Assembly (NCBI RefSeq): GCF_001428365.1
Contig: NZ_LMSH01000003.1
Coordinates: 452,477-516,476 of the forward strand
DNA: 64,000 bases
Direction: 5' to 3'
Origin: Arthrobacter sp. Soil763
GTDB taxonomy: Bacteria > Actinomycetota > Actinomycetes > Actinomycetales > Micrococcaceae
In this document: in pieces, positions 33,468-44,067 of the stretch
Numbering within the stretch: the stretch's first letter is position 1
Layout of the letters: every line of letters starts with the position of its first letter
Translations under genes and position numbers: made by a program
The notes under the pieces: generated by a model
What the model was told of the DNA's origin: nothing
Database searches by the model: none
What the model saw: the letters and a program-made list of their open reading frames with translations, nothing else

Positions 33468-35055
33468 TCGCGGCTACCTCCTGCGCGTCGGACATCTGCT
33501 GCTGTTGCTGCTCTTTCTGGCTGTCGCGCCAGTTGCTCTCGACCGGCCAGACCGAGACCCGTTCGCGGACCGCGATCGACGGCCGCGGGATTGACTCGAC
33601 CGGCACCTGCGGGGAGTCGGCCAGGACCCAGGTGTCCTTGGAGCCGCCGCCCTGGCTGGAGTTCACGATCAGCGAGCCCTCCTTCAACGCCACGCGGGTG
33701 AGGCCCCCGGGCAGGACCCAGACGTCGTCGCCGTCGTTCACCGCGAACGGGCGAAGGTCCACGTGCCGCGGTCCGAACTTGTCGCCGCTGAGCGTGGGCA
33801 CGGTGGAGAGCTGCAGCACCGGCTGCGCGATCCAGCCGCGCGGGTCCGCGATGATCCGCTTGCGCAGGGCGTCCAGTTCGTCCCGGGACGCGTCCGGGCC
33901 GATCACCAGGCCCTTGCCGCCGGAACCGTCGACCGGTTTGACCACCAGCTCATCGAGCCGGTCCAGCACGTGCTCGCGGGCTTCGGGCTCTTCAAGCCGG
34001 AAGGTGTCGACGTTGGCGATCACCGGTTCCTCGCCCAGGTAGTAGCGGATCAGGTCCGGGACGTAGCTGTACACCAGCTTGTCGTCCGCGACGCCGTTGC
34101 CGACCGCGTTGGCGATCGTGACGCCGCCGGCGCGGGCGGCGTTAACCAGGCCCGGGCAGCCGAGCATGGAGTCGGAGCGGAACTGCAGCGGGTCGAGGAA
34201 CTCGTCGTCGATCCGCTTGTAGATCACGTCCACGCGCTGTTCACCCGCGGTGGTGCGCATGTAGACCCGGTTGCCGCGGCAGATCAGGTCGCGGCCCTCG
34301 ACCAGTTCGACGCCCATCAGGCCGGCCAGCAGGGTGTGCTCGAAGTAGGCGCTGTTGAACACGCCGGGGGTCAGGACCACGACGGTGGGATCGTCGACGC
34401 CGGCCGGCGCAGTCTTGCGCAGCGCGGAGAGCAGGCGGCGCGGGTACTCCTCCACCGGGCGGATGAGCTGCTGCCCAAACGCCTCCGGCAGGCCCTTGGC
34501 CATGGCCCGGCGGTTCTCCAGGACGTAGCTGACGCCGGAGGGGACCCGGACGTTGTCCTCCAGGACCCGGAACGTGCCCGCCGCATCGCGCACGACGTCG
34601 ATCCCGGAGATGTGCACCCGGACGCCGCCGGCCGGCTCGAAGCCGTGGACCTGGCGGTGGAAGTGCGCGCTGGTGGTGACGAGCTGCCGCGGGATGACGC
34701 CGTCCGCGACGACCGCCATCTTGTCGTAGACGTCGTTGAGGAACGCCTCCAGGGCCTTCACACGCTGGGCGACGCCGCGTTCGAGGACGCTCCATTCGTC
34801 GGCCGGGATGACGCGGGGCACGATGTCCAGCGGGAACGGCCGTTCCTCCCCCGCGAAGTCAAAGGTGACGCCGCGGTCCAGGAAGGTCCGGGCCATGGAG
34901 TCGGCCCGGGCGGTGACGTCGGCCAGCGACAGTTCGCGGAGCGCGCCGGCGACCTGGCCGTACGAGCTGCGGGCCTGCTGGCCCGGGGCGAACATCTCGT
35001 CGTAGGCGCCGCTGCGGCCGGCAGCCGCGGAGTAATCCTCGAAAAGGTCAGACAT
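33460..35055 (-). CDS. Circularly permuted type 2 ATP-grasp protein
   Basis: 531 residues from ATG 35055; the open frame extends upstream but that part is Arg/Ala-rich spacer. Conserved segments: DIVPRVIPADEW, EDNVRVPSGVSYVLENR, YKRIDDEFLDPL, IANAVGNGVADDK, VVKPVDGSGGKGLVIG (ATP-grasp lysine/glycine loop). The C-terminus carries a five-residue Gln run. Predicted ATP-dependent amide or peptide ligase; first gene of an operon with alpha-E and transglutaminase proteins. Its substrate is unknown. Confidence 0.9.
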   Translation of the reverse strand: MSDLFEDYSAAAGRSGAYDEMFAPGQQARSSYGQVAGALRELSLADVTARADSMARTFLDRGVTFDFAGEERPFPLDIVPRVIPADEWSVLERGVAQRVKALEAFLNDVYDKMAVVADGVIPRQLVTTSAHFHRQVHGFEPAGGVRVHISGIDVVRDAAGTFRVLEDNVRVPSGVSYVLENRRAMAKGLPEAFGQQLIRPVEEYPRRLLSALRKTAPAGVDDPTVVVLTPGVFNSAYFEHTLLAGLMGVELVEGRDLICRGNRVYMRTTAGEQRVDVIYKRIDDEFLDPLQFRSDSMLGCPGLVNAARAGGVTIANAVGNGVADDKLVYSYVPDLIRYYLGEEPVIANVDTFRLEEPEAREHVLDRLDELVVKPVDGSGGKGLVIGPDASRDELDALRKRIIADPRGWIAQPVLQLSTVPTLSGDKFGPRHVDLRPFAVNDGDDVWVLPGGLTRVALKEGSLIVNSSQGGGSKDTWVLADSPQVPVESIPRPSIAVRERVSVWPVESNWRDSQKEQQQQQMSDAQEVAANA

Positions 35056-35204
35056 GCCCACTAGCCAACCATCTTTTCGTGACGAAATCATTTCGGTCCA
35101 CGGCCGCCGCGCCGTGCGCGCGGGGCGGGCGGCGGTGCGCGCGGCGTTGTGCACCCTGGTGCGTGCGGTGTTGCGTGCGGCCGTTGGCGCCTTCATAGGG
35201 CAGG

Positions 35205-36248
35205 GTGGAAGCCGTGCCCCTTTCCCGCCCCTCTTCGCTTCCGCCGGCCGGCGGGGCTGCGTTGCGCCTCCTGCCGGGCCTGCTCGGCTGCGCCGCCGCC
35301 GTCGGTGTAGCCCTCGCCGTGCACGCGGCGCTGCCCGCCCTGCCGGCGATGACGGCCGCTGTGGTGCTGGGCCTGCTCGCCGCGAACCTGCCCGGGGCCG
35401 CGGGGTGGAGCGCCGGGCGGGGCCGTGCCGGCCTGGATTTCGCGGGCAAGCACCTGATGCGCGCCGGGATCGTGGTGCTCGGGCTCAAGGTCAGCGTGGT
35501 AGACGTGCTGGGCCTGGGCTGGCCCGCGCTGCTGCTGATCACCGCGGTGGTGCTGGCGGCTTTTGCCGGCACCTACGGGATCAGCCGGTTGTTCCGGCTG
35601 CCGCCGCCGGTGTCGCTGCTGATTGCGACCGGTTTCGCCATTTGCGGTGCCTCGGCGATCGGTGCGATGGCCGCGGTGCGCCGGATCCGGCAGCAGGACA
35701 CCGTGCTTCCGATCGCCCTGGTTACCCTGTGCGGCACGCTCGCGATCGGCGCGCTGCCGCTCCTGGTCGGACCACTGCGGCTGGCACCGGAGACCTTCGG
35801 TGCGTGGGCAGGCGCGTCGGTGCACGACGTCGGCCAGGTCGTGGCCACAGCCCAGACCGCGGGCGCCTCGGCGCTCGCCGTCGCCGTGGTCGTCAAGCTC
35901 ACCCGCGTGCTGCTGCTCGCCCCGATGGTCGCCGCCGCCGGCCTGCACCACCGCAGGGGCGCCGACGGCGGCGGACGGCGTCCTCCCCTGGTTCCCCTGT
36001 TCGTCCTGGGCTTCATCGCCCTGGCCGCGCTGCGGTCCACCGGCTGGCTGGCCCCGGAGGTGCTCGCGGCGGCGGCCGTCCTGCAGGACGGCCTGCTGGG
36101 CATGGCACTCTTCGGCCTCGGCTCGGCCGTGCGCGTCCGGCAGCTGCTGCACACGGGCACGCCCGCCCTGCTGGCCGCCCTGGCGTCGTGGCTGCTGATC
36201 GCCGCGCTGGGACTCGGCGCCGCCGTCGTGCTCATCCCCGCCGGCTGA
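35205..36248 (+). CDS. YeiH/UPF0324 family putative sulfate exporter
   Basis: 347 residues with about ten hydrophobic segments. Family motifs FAGKHLMRAGIVVLGLKVS and TGFAICGASAIGAMAAVRR are present, as is HDVGQVVATAQTAG. Annotated in other bacteria as putative sulfate exporters without firm biochemical proof. GTG 35205 or GTG 35214 may be the start. Divergent from the ATP-grasp operon with 149 bases between. Confidence 0.82.
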   Translation: MEAVPLSRPSSLPPAGGAALRLLPGLLGCAAAVGVALAVHAALPALPAMTAAVVLGLLAANLPGAAGWSAGRGRAGLDFAGKHLMRAGIVVLGLKVSVVDVLGLGWPALLLITAVVLAAFAGTYGISRLFRLPPPVSLLIATGFAICGASAIGAMAAVRRIRQQDTVLPIALVTLCGTLAIGALPLLVGPLRLAPETFGAWAGASVHDVGQVVATAQTAGASALAVAVVVKLTRVLLLAPMVAAAGLHHRRGADGGGRRPPLVPLFVLGFIALAALRSTGWLAPEVLAAAAVLQDGLLGMALFGLGSAVRVRQLLHTGTPALLAALASWLLIAALGLGAAVVLIPAG

Positions 36249-36316
36249 CGGAGTTCATCGCTGCCCGGAGTTCGCCGGTACCCGGCCCGCGGGGCCGCCC
36301 ATGATTAGATAGCGGG

Positions 36317-38923
36317 GTGTCGAACCAGAACCTCAGCCGCGACGAAGCGGCGGCCCGCTCAGCCCTGATCAGCACCCACAGCTACGACGTCTGGCTGGAC
36401 GTCCGGCAGGCGGCGGACCCGGCCGTGACGGGTTACCCAAGCCGGACCACGATCACCTTCTCCGCCCGGGAACCGGGCGCCGCGACGTTCCTGGACTTCA
36501 TCGGCGGCGAGGTGCAGGCGGTCACCCTCAACGGCCGGGAACTGGCGGTCGCGGAGGTCGTGGACGGCTCCCGGATCCGGCTGGATGACCTGCAGGCGGA
36601 CAACCAGGTCACGGTCACCGGCACGGCCCTCTACAGCACCTCCGGTGAGGGCATGCACCGGTTTTTCGACCCGGCCGACGGGCAGTGCTACCTCTACACC
36701 CAGTATGAGCCGGCTGACGCGCGGCGGGTGTTCGCCAACTTCGAACAGCCCGACCTCAAGGCCGAATTCACCTTCCACGTCACCGCCCCCTCCGGGTGGG
36801 CGGTGTCCTCGAACGGCACCGAAACGCAGCGGACGCCCGTGCCGGGCGACCCGGCCGCGGCCCGCTGGGATTTCGCACCGACGAAGCCGATGTCCACCTA
36901 TATCACCACCGTCCTCGCCGGCCCCTACTTCAAGGCCGAGGACACCTGGCACGGGACGCTGGCGGACGGAACCGGGCTGGAGGTGCCGCTGGCGCTGTAC
37001 TGCCGCGCGTCGATGGGGCCGTCCTTTGACCCGGAGGAACTCTTCCGGCTGACCCGGAACGGGCTGAACTTCTTCAACCGCCTCTTCGATTACCCCTACC
37101 CCTGGGGCAAGTACGAGCAGGCCTTCGTCCCCGAATACAACCTCGGCGCGATGGAGAACCCCGGACTGGTGACGTTCACCGAGAGCTACGTCTTCACCTC
37201 CCGGGCCGCCGACTCGCAGTACCAGGGCCGGGCGAACACGCTGCTGCACGAGATGGCGCACATGTGGTTCGGTGACCTGGTCACGATGCGGTGGTGGGAC
37301 GACCTGTGGCTCAAGGAATCCTTCGCGGACTACATGGGGACCCTGGGCGTGGACCGCACCACGGACTGGGACACCGCCTGGGTCAACTTCGCCAACAACC
37401 GCAAAGCCTGGGCCTACGTCCAGGACCAGCTGCCCACCACGCACCCGATTGTCGCGGACATCCCGGACCTCGAGGCCGCGAAGCAGAACTTCGACGGGAT
37501 CACCTACGCCAAGGGCGCCTCGGTGCTCAAGCAGCTGGTGGCCTATGTGGGCTTCGAGGCCTTCATCGCCGGTTCCCGCCGGTACTTCCGCGACCACGCC
37601 TACGGCAACACCACCCTCGCGGACCTGCTGGCCGCGCTCAGCGCCGCCTCCGGCCGGGACCTCGGCGCCTGGGCCCGGCAGTGGCTGCAGACCTCCGGCA
37701 TTTCAACGCTGACCGCCGAGATCGACGACGACGGCGGGGTCATGGGTTCCGTGGCGATCACCCAGCAGGCGGAAGACCCCGCCACCGGCCGGCAGGAACC
37801 GCGCCCGCACCGGCTGCGGATCGGCCTCTACAACCCGGACGCCGACGGCGCCCTGGTCCGCACCGACAGCGTCGAAACCGACGTCGACGGCGGCCGCACC
37901 GTGGTCTCCGCTCTCGCCGGGAAGGCCCGGCCGGCGCTGCTGCTGGTCAACGACGAGGACCTCAGCTACGCCAAGGTCCGGCTGGACCCGCAGTCCGAAG
38001 CCACGGTGCGCAGCTCCCTCGACGCGATCAGCGACCCGATGGCGCGGGCGCTGTGCTGGACCGCACTGTGGGACGCGGCGCGCGACGCGGCCGCCCCGGC
38101 GGAGCGCTACGTCGAGGCCGTGCAACGCTTCGCCCCCGCCGAACCCGGCATCGGGGTCCTCCTGGCCGTGCTCGGGAACGCCTCGACGGCCATTGAACGC
38201 TACGTTCCGGCCCGCCGCCGCGGCGCGGTCCGGCACGCGTTCCTGGCCACCGCCGCGGCGCAACTGGCCGCCGCGGCCCCCGGCTCGGACCAGCAGCTGG
38301 CCTGGGCCAGAACCCTGGCCGCCACCAGCCGTTTCGACGCCGGCGAACTGGACCTTCTCCGCGGCCTGTTGGACGGCAGCACCGTCATCGAAGGGCTCGC
38401 CGTCGACGCCGAACTGCGCTGGAACCTCTGGCACGCTTTGGCGGCCCACGGCCAGGCCGGTCCGGAGGATCTCGAAGCCGAACTGGCCCGCGACAACACC
38501 GCGTCCGGGAAGTCCGGTCACGCCACGGCCCTCGCGGCGCGGCCGGACCCGGCCGTCAAAGACGCCGCCTGGGACGCCGCGGTGCACGGCACGGCCCTGT
38601 CCAACCAGCTGCTCAGCGCAACGATCGCCGGCTTCAACACCGCCCCGGCATCCCTGCTGGCGGGCTACGTGGAACCGTACTTCGAGTGCCTGGAGCGGGT
38701 CTGGGCCACCCGCAGCATCGAAATTGCCAGCAGGATCGTCCGCGGCCTCTTCCCGGCCGGACAGGACCTCGACGGCGCCGGTTCCCCGGCCGGGCACCCG
38801 GTGCTGGTGAGGACGGACGCATGGCTGGCCGGACACCCGGACGCCCCGCGGGCATTGCGCCGGATCATCGTCGAACAGCGCAGCCAGCTGCTCCGGGCGC
38901 TGACAGCCCAGGCCGCAGGCTAA
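36317..38923 (+). CDS. pepN: Aminopeptidase N (M1 metallopeptidase)
   Basis: 868 residues, normal for actinobacterial PepN. The GAMEN substrate loop (YNLGAMENPGLVTF) is followed by the zinc site H311-E-M-A-H315 and the third ligand Glu334 (LWLKESFADYMG). The C-terminal ~400 residues form the helical ERAP1-like domain. Removes N-terminal residues from peptides in the cytoplasm. GTG start with TTAGAT about 6 bases upstream suggests another leaderless transcript. Confidence 0.95.
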   Translation: MSNQNLSRDEAAARSALISTHSYDVWLDVRQAADPAVTGYPSRTTITFSAREPGAATFLDFIGGEVQAVTLNGRELAVAEVVDGSRIRLDDLQADNQVTVTGTALYSTSGEGMHRFFDPADGQCYLYTQYEPADARRVFANFEQPDLKAEFTFHVTAPSGWAVSSNGTETQRTPVPGDPAAARWDFAPTKPMSTYITTVLAGPYFKAEDTWHGTLADGTGLEVPLALYCRASMGPSFDPEELFRLTRNGLNFFNRLFDYPYPWGKYEQAFVPEYNLGAMENPGLVTFTESYVFTSRAADSQYQGRANTLLHEMAHMWFGDLVTMRWWDDLWLKESFADYMGTLGVDRTTDWDTAWVNFANNRKAWAYVQDQLPTTHPIVADIPDLEAAKQNFDGITYAKGASVLKQLVAYVGFEAFIAGSRRYFRDHAYGNTTLADLLAALSAASGRDLGAWARQWLQTSGISTLTAEIDDDGGVMGSVAITQQAEDPATGRQEPRPHRLRIGLYNPDADGALVRTDSVETDVDGGRTVVSALAGKARPALLLVNDEDLSYAKVRLDPQSEATVRSSLDAISDPMARALCWTALWDAARDAAAPAERYVEAVQRFAPAEPGIGVLLAVLGNASTAIERYVPARRRGAVRHAFLATAAAQLAAAAPGSDQQLAWARTLAATSRFDAGELDLLRGLLDGSTVIEGLAVDAELRWNLWHALAAHGQAGPEDLEAELARDNTASGKSGHATALAARPDPAVKDAAWDAAVHGTALSNQLLSATIAGFNTAPASLLAGYVEPYFECLERVWATRSIEIASRIVRGLFPAGQDLDGAGSPAGHPVLVRTDAWLAGHPDAPRALRRIIVEQRSQLLRALTAQAAG

Positions 38924-38942
38924 CGCCCCGACCGAGCTGCGG

Positions 38943-40046
38943 TTACGGGACCCGGTGCAGCCACTCCGGGGTGCCGAACTTGGTCTCCACCCGGCGGCGG
39001 GCGGCGTCCAGTTCGGCGTCGGTGAGCTCGGCCGGCGCCGCCCCGTAGCGTTCGCTGAAGACCTCCATCATGGCCGCGACGATCTCGGCGCGGGCCAGCC
39101 CGGTCTGCCGGCGCAGCGGGTCGACGCGTTTCTTGGCGCTCGTGGTGCCCTTGTCGGAGAGCTTCTCCTTGCCGATCCGCAGCACCTCGACCATCTTGTC
39201 GGCGTCGATGTCGTAGCTCATCGTGACGTGGTGCAGCATGCCGCCGTTGGCGAGCCGCTTTTGTGCGGCGCCGCCGATCTTGCCGTGTTCGGTGGCGATG
39301 TCGTTCAGCGGCACGTAGTAGGCGCTGATGCCGACCTTTTCCAGGGCGGCCATGACCCAGGCGTCCAGGAACCCGTAGGAGTCCGCGAAGCTGATGCCGT
39401 CCACGAGCGTCTGCGGCAGATACAGCGAGTAGGTGATGCAGTTGCCGGCTTCCATGAACATGGCTCCCCCGCCGCTGATCCGCCGGACGACGCTGATCCC
39501 GTGCCGGCTGACCCCCTCGGGGTGGACCTCGTTGCGGACGGACTGGAAGCTGCCGATCACCACGGACGGCTCCTCCCAGTCCCAGAAGCGCAGCGCCGGG
39601 TTGCGGCGGCCGGCGCCGACTTCCTCGGTGAGGACCTCGTCCAGGGCGACGTTCACGTGCGTGGGCAGGACCGTGGGGCCGATGATGTCCCACCGGTGGT
39701 CGCCCCAGCCGGTGGCCTTGGCCAGGGCACGGCGGACCGCGATGGCGACCGCGTCGGCGGAGAAACCGAACAGGACGGCGTCCGCCGGCAGGGCCGCCGT
39801 GACGGCGGCGGCGAGGTCGGCCGCGCCGGTATCGGCGGGGAGTCCGGTGAGGCTCCGGTTGATTTCGGGCAGCGCCTCATCCGGCTCGAGGAAGAAGTCG
39901 CCGCTGATCGAGACGTGGGCCAGGACGCCGTCGACGACGTCGAGGTCGGCCACGACCAGTTTGCCGCCGGGCACCTTGTACTCGCCGTGGCGGCGGCCGC
40001 CGTCGTCCTCGGTGCTGGCGGCGTCGAAGGCGGGAGAGGAAGTCAT
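38943..40046 (-). CDS. Lipoate--protein ligase family protein
   Basis: 367 residues from ATG 40046 (ATG 40055 is an alternative). BPL/LPL catalytic domain with RISGGGAMFMEAGNCITYSL (lipoate-binding RRxSGGG loop) and the catalytic-lysine region KIGGAAQKRLANGGMLHH. The ~100-residue N-terminal extension with GKLVVADLDVVDG resembles the accessory domain normally at the C-terminus of LplA or as separate LplB. Attaches lipoate or octanoate to E2/GcvH domains. It stands alone upstream of the L31 terminator. Confidence 0.87.
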   Translation of the reverse strand: MTSSPAFDAASTEDDGGRRHGEYKVPGGKLVVADLDVVDGVLAHVSISGDFFLEPDEALPEINRSLTGLPADTGAADLAAAVTAALPADAVLFGFSADAVAIAVRRALAKATGWGDHRWDIIGPTVLPTHVNVALDEVLTEEVGAGRRNPALRFWDWEEPSVVIGSFQSVRNEVHPEGVSRHGISVVRRISGGGAMFMEAGNCITYSLYLPQTLVDGISFADSYGFLDAWVMAALEKVGISAYYVPLNDIATEHGKIGGAAQKRLANGGMLHHVTMSYDIDADKMVEVLRIGKEKLSDKGTTSAKKRVDPLRRQTGLARAEIVAAMMEVFSERYGAAPAELTDAELDAARRRVETKFGTPEWLHRVP

Positions 40047-40091
40047 ACCCTCCATCCTGCCACGCCGCGCCGCCCTCCTGCCGGGACGCAA

Positions 40092-40121
40092 AAAGCCCGC
40101 ACCGTTTCCGGTGCGGGCTTT
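40092..40121 (-). terminator. Rho-independent terminator of rpmE2
   Basis: A perfect 13-bp stem (40121-40109 with 40104-40092 on the minus strand) and a 4-base loop, followed on the minus strand by a run of five T. It lies 26 bases after the rpmE2 stop. The clearest intrinsic terminator in the window. Confidence 0.92.
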
Positions 40122-40146
40122 CCACAAGACCTTGGGAAGAAGAAGG

Positions 40147-40404
40147 TTACTTCTTGCCGCCGAAGCCCTTGAAGCGAGCGTTGAAGCGCTCGACGCGGCC
40201 TGCGGAGTCCATGATGCGCTGCTTGCCCGTGTAGAACGGGTGGGACTCGGAGGAGATTTCGACGTCGATGACCGGGTAGGTGTTTCCGTCTTCCCACTCG
40301 ATGGTCTTCGAGGAAGACACGGTGGACTTGGTCAGGAACTTGACGCCGGAAGCCAGGTCGTTGAAAACAACAGCTTCGTACTTCGGGTGGATATCAGACT
40401 GCAT
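40147..40404 (-). CDS. rpmE2: 50S ribosomal protein L31 type B
   Basis: 85 residues, with [20 protein letters not shown] at the start and [20 protein letters not shown], the standard type B sequence. It lacks the CxxC zinc pair of type A, so it is the zinc-independent form. ATG 40404 has AAAGG at good spacing. In many bacteria type B is induced under zinc limitation through Zur; I see no clear Zur-type AT-rich palindrome in the 155-base upstream region. Confidence 0.97.
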   Translation of the reverse strand: MQSDIHPKYEAVVFNDLASGVKFLTKSTVSSSKTIEWEDGNTYPVIDVEISSESHPFYTGKQRIMDSAGRVERFNARFKGFGGKK

Positions 40405-40559
40405 AATTGGACCTTTGTTCGCGCAACTGGATTTTGCCAGCTGCCAGGTATGAGTGGGAGTGGGCGTGCGGCGCCGGAAAGCGCTGAACGGCCAGCTACC
40501 AATGATAGCCCAGATCCGCGGCTCCGACGAACCGGCCGGACCGGGGCGGCCGGCCGCGT

Positions 40560-41369
40560 TCAGCCGCGGGGACGCAGCTCCCAGAAGGCGACGGCGGAGG
40601 CCGCGGCGACGTTGAGCGAGTCGACGCCGGGGCGCATGGGGATCTTCACGGCGAGGTCGACGGCGGCCAGGGTGGCCGCGCTCATGCCCGCACCCTCGGT
40701 GCCAAGCACCAGCGCCAGCCGCTCCGGGTTCCGGGCCGCGAGGTCATCGACGTCGACGGCGTCCGGGGTGAGCTCCATGGCGGCGACAAGGAAGCCGTGG
40801 TCCTTCAGCACCGCCAGGTCCCCCGGCCATTCATCAAGCCTGGCCCACGGGACCTGGAACACCGTTCCCATGCTGACGCGCACGCTGCGCCGGTACAGCG
40901 GGTCACCGCAGCGCGGCGAGATGAGTACGGCGTCGAGGCCCAGGGCGGCGGCGGAGCGGAAGATCGCGCCGACGTTGGTGTGGTCGACAATGTCTTCGAG
41001 GACGGCAACCCGGCGGGCCCCGGCGAGCAGCTCGGGCAGCGGAACGGGCGCCGGGCGGTGCATGGCGGCCATCGCGCCGCGGTGCAGGTGGAAGCCGGTG
41101 ATCTGTTCCAGGAGTTCCGCGGAGCCGATGTAGGCCGGCACGTCCGGGTAGGCCTCGAAGACGTCGGCGAGGTCCTCGCGCCACTTTTCGGCGAGGAAGA
41201 ATGAGCGCGGCCGGTGTCCTGCGGCGAGGGCGCGGCGGAGGACACGGGATGATTCGGCGATGTACATCCCCTCGGCGGGTTCGCGGAGTTTGCGCAGGTG
41301 CACGTCGGTCAGTTGCGTGTAGTCCGCGACCCGCGGATCGTCGGCGGAGTTCAGGTATTGGAAGTTCAC
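40560..41369 (-). CDS. TrmH/SpoU family RNA 2'-O-methyltransferase
   Basis: 269 residues, SPOUT fold with all three motifs: [20 protein letters not shown] (motif 1), [11 protein letters not shown] (motif 2, SAM-binding knot) and [20 protein letters not shown] (motif 3). An N-terminal ~100-residue substrate-binding domain is present. Methylates ribose of a tRNA or rRNA nucleotide; the target is not deducible from sequence. It starts 7 bases after the TauE gene begins downstream and may be co-transcribed with it. Confidence 0.9.
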   Translation of the reverse strand: MNFQYLNSADDPRVADYTQLTDVHLRKLREPAEGMYIAESSRVLRRALAAGHRPRSFFLAEKWREDLADVFEAYPDVPAYIGSAELLEQITGFHLHRGAMAAMHRPAPVPLPELLAGARRVAVLEDIVDHTNVGAIFRSAAALGLDAVLISPRCGDPLYRRSVRVSMGTVFQVPWARLDEWPGDLAVLKDHGFLVAAMELTPDAVDVDDLAARNPERLALVLGTEGAGMSAATLAAVDLAVKIPMRPGVDSLNVAAASAVAFWELRPRG

Positions 41370-41376
41370 GGCGCGG

Positions 41377-42162
41377 TCAATTCAGCAGTTTGGCGATCAT
41401 GAAGCCCAGCGCCACGACGCCGAGGGTGAAGATGACTCCGCGCAGCACCGGCGGGGACAGCCGGCGGCCCACCTTGGATCCGATGAGGCCGCCGATCAGG
41501 GAGCTGACCGCGATCAGGCCGACCGCGGTCCAACTGATCCGGTCGAAGGCGAACAACAGGTAGGACGCGGCGGCGACGACGTTCACGCCGAGGACGAGGA
41601 TGTTTTTCATGGCGTTGGCGTTCTGCATGGTGCCCGCCATGAACACGCCCAGGATGCCGACCAGCAGGATGCCCTGGGCCGCAACGAAGTAACCGCCGTA
41701 CACGCCCGCGAGATAGACGAGGACCACCAGCAGGACGGAGTGCCCCTTGTCGCGGAGGGCGTTCGCAGGGTTCTCTTCCCTGGTCTGGACCCAGCGCTGG
41801 AGCCGCGGCTGGAAGACCACCATCAGGAGCGCGACGACGATCAGGGCGGGGGCCGCGTAATGGAAGACGGCCTCGGGAAGGTGCAGCAGCAGGTAGGCGC
41901 CGGTGATGCCGCCGGCGAGGGACGCCGGCAGCAGGCGCAACAGTTGCCTCCCCCGCCCCGCGAGCTCCTTGCGGTAGCCCCAGGCGCCGGCGGCGTTGCC
42001 CGCGACCAGGCCCATGGCGTTGCTGATCGAGGCGGTGACCGGCGCGAAGCCCAGCGCGATGAGGACCGGGAAGGTCACCAGGGTGCCCGAGCCGACCACG
42101 CTGTTGATGGTGCCGGCCCAGAGCCCGGCGAAGAAGATGAAGATGCTGCTGAGGAACTCCAC
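41377..42162 (-). CDS. TauE/SafE family membrane exporter, second copy
   Basis: 261 residues, close to the usual 250-260. N-terminal FAGLWAGTINSVVGSGTLVTFP and the second repeat GVYGGYFVAAQGILLVG carry the family glycine signatures, with about eight membrane segments. More compact than the copy at 247, which has an extended loop. Ends 7 bases before the methyltransferase start, and follows the ABC ATPase by 18 bases, so three genes may form a unit. Substrate unknown. Confidence 0.88.
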   Translation of the reverse strand: MEFLSSIFIFFAGLWAGTINSVVGSGTLVTFPVLIALGFAPVTASISNAMGLVAGNAAGAWGYRKELAGRGRQLLRLLPASLAGGITGAYLLLHLPEAVFHYAAPALIVVALLMVVFQPRLQRWVQTREENPANALRDKGHSVLLVVLVYLAGVYGGYFVAAQGILLVGILGVFMAGTMQNANAMKNILVLGVNVVAAASYLLFAFDRISWTAVGLIAVSSLIGGLIGSKVGRRLSPPVLRGVIFTLGVVALGFMIAKLLN

Positions 42163-42180
42163 GTGCTGTGCGCGGCCCCG

Positions 42181-42966
<786 letters not shown>

Positions 42967-43088
42967 AGGAGTAGACACTAGGACAAAAAAGCGGGCTACT
43001 GATAACCGGCAGCGGCGCCCCGGCCGGGGGCGTCACCGGGCGGAAACGAATTCAGGGCCGCGCCGGGCCGATCGCTAGGATTGAAGCC

Positions 43089-43994
43089 ATGAGTTCGAAC
43101 GTGACCGCGGTCAGCTACGGCGTCCATTTGTCCCCCTCCGACGTGCAGCAGCTCCACCGCGCCCTGGCCTCGGCGGGCCTGACCGTGGGCCACGAGTCCG
43201 GCTCCGGCGACGGACGCTTCGACGTCCACACCATCGAGTGCACGGCCCCGGAACCCCTGACCGAAGCCGGCCTGGCGGAGGTCCGCCGCGCGGTCACCGA
43301 CGCAGGCGTGGCCGCCGGCACCGGCGTGGGAACCGCCGTCGTGCCCGCGGCCCTCCGGCAGGCTCCGCGGAAACTGCTGATCATGGACGTGGACTCCACC
43401 CTGATCCGGCAGGAAGTCATTGAACTGCTCGCCGCCTACGCCGGCAAACGCGAGGAAGTGACGGCCGTGACCGAGGCGGCCATGCGCGGTGAACTGGACT
43501 TCGCGCAGAGCCTGCACGCCCGGGTCGCGGTGCTCGCCGGGCTGCCGGCCGACGTCGTTGACTCCGTCCGCGCCGAGGTGCAGCTCAGCGACGGCGCGGA
43601 GGCCCTGGTGGCCGCGTTCAAAGCGGCAGGCCACGCCGTCGCCGTCGTTTCGGGCGGGTTCAACCAGATCCTGCGCCCGATTGCCGAGGGTCTGGGCCTG
43701 GACTACTGGATCGCGAACGAGCTGGAGATCGTCGACGGGGCGTTGACCGGGCGGGTGCTCGGCGACGTCGTGGACCGCGCCGCGAAGGAAAAGTACCTGC
43801 GCGAGTGGGCCGCGGCCGAGGGCATCCCGATGGAACACACCATTGCGGTGGGCGACGGCGCCAACGACCTGGACATGCTCGGCGCTGCCGGCATCGGGGT
43901 GGCCTTCAACGCCAAGCCCGCCGTCCGCGCCGCGGCCGACGCCGCCGTGGAGATGCCATACCTGGACGCCGTCCGCCACATCGCGGGCGTCTGA
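43089..43994 (+). CDS. serB: Phosphoserine phosphatase
   Basis: 301 residues. C-terminal HAD domain with D100-V-D102-STLIRQE (nucleophile Asp100), VVSGGFNQI (motif II) and VGDGANDLDML (motif IV), the typical SerB set; the N-terminal ~90 residues are a degenerate ACT-like domain. Performs the last step of serine synthesis. TAGGAT 7 bases before ATG 43089 indicates a leaderless transcript. A strong hairpin follows. Confidence 0.95.
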   Translation: MSSNVTAVSYGVHLSPSDVQQLHRALASAGLTVGHESGSGDGRFDVHTIECTAPEPLTEAGLAEVRRAVTDAGVAAGTGVGTAVVPAALRQAPRKLLIMDVDSTLIRQEVIELLAAYAGKREEVTAVTEAAMRGELDFAQSLHARVAVLAGLPADVVDSVRAEVQLSDGAEALVAAFKAAGHAVAVVSGGFNQILRPIAEGLGLDYWIANELEIVDGALTGRVLGDVVDRAAKEKYLREWAAAEGIPMEHTIAVGDGANDLDMLGAAGIGVAFNAKPAVRAAADAAVEMPYLDAVRHIAGV

Positions 43995-44012
43995 CCTTAA
44001 ACGCGAAATGAC

Positions 44013-44052
44013 ACCTGGCGGCAGTGTTCTTCAGGAACATTGCCGCCAAGTG
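44013..44052. terminator. Bidirectional terminator hairpin after serB
   Basis: A 14-bp stem (44016-44029 with 44035-44048, one G:T) and a 5-base loop, extended by CAC/GTG outside an unpaired base on each side. Lies between convergent serB and SDR genes. Confidence 0.8.
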
Positions 44053-44067
44053 CCATCCCGGTAGCGG

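Noticed and set aside
33763..35064. Plus-strand open frame opposite the ATP-grasp gene
   Set aside because: Antisense shadow; the minus-strand product has clear family motifs.
40405..40559. Zur operator upstream of type B L31
   Set aside because: No AT-rich TGATAATCATTATCA-like palindrome is present; only a possible TATCAT -10 is seen.
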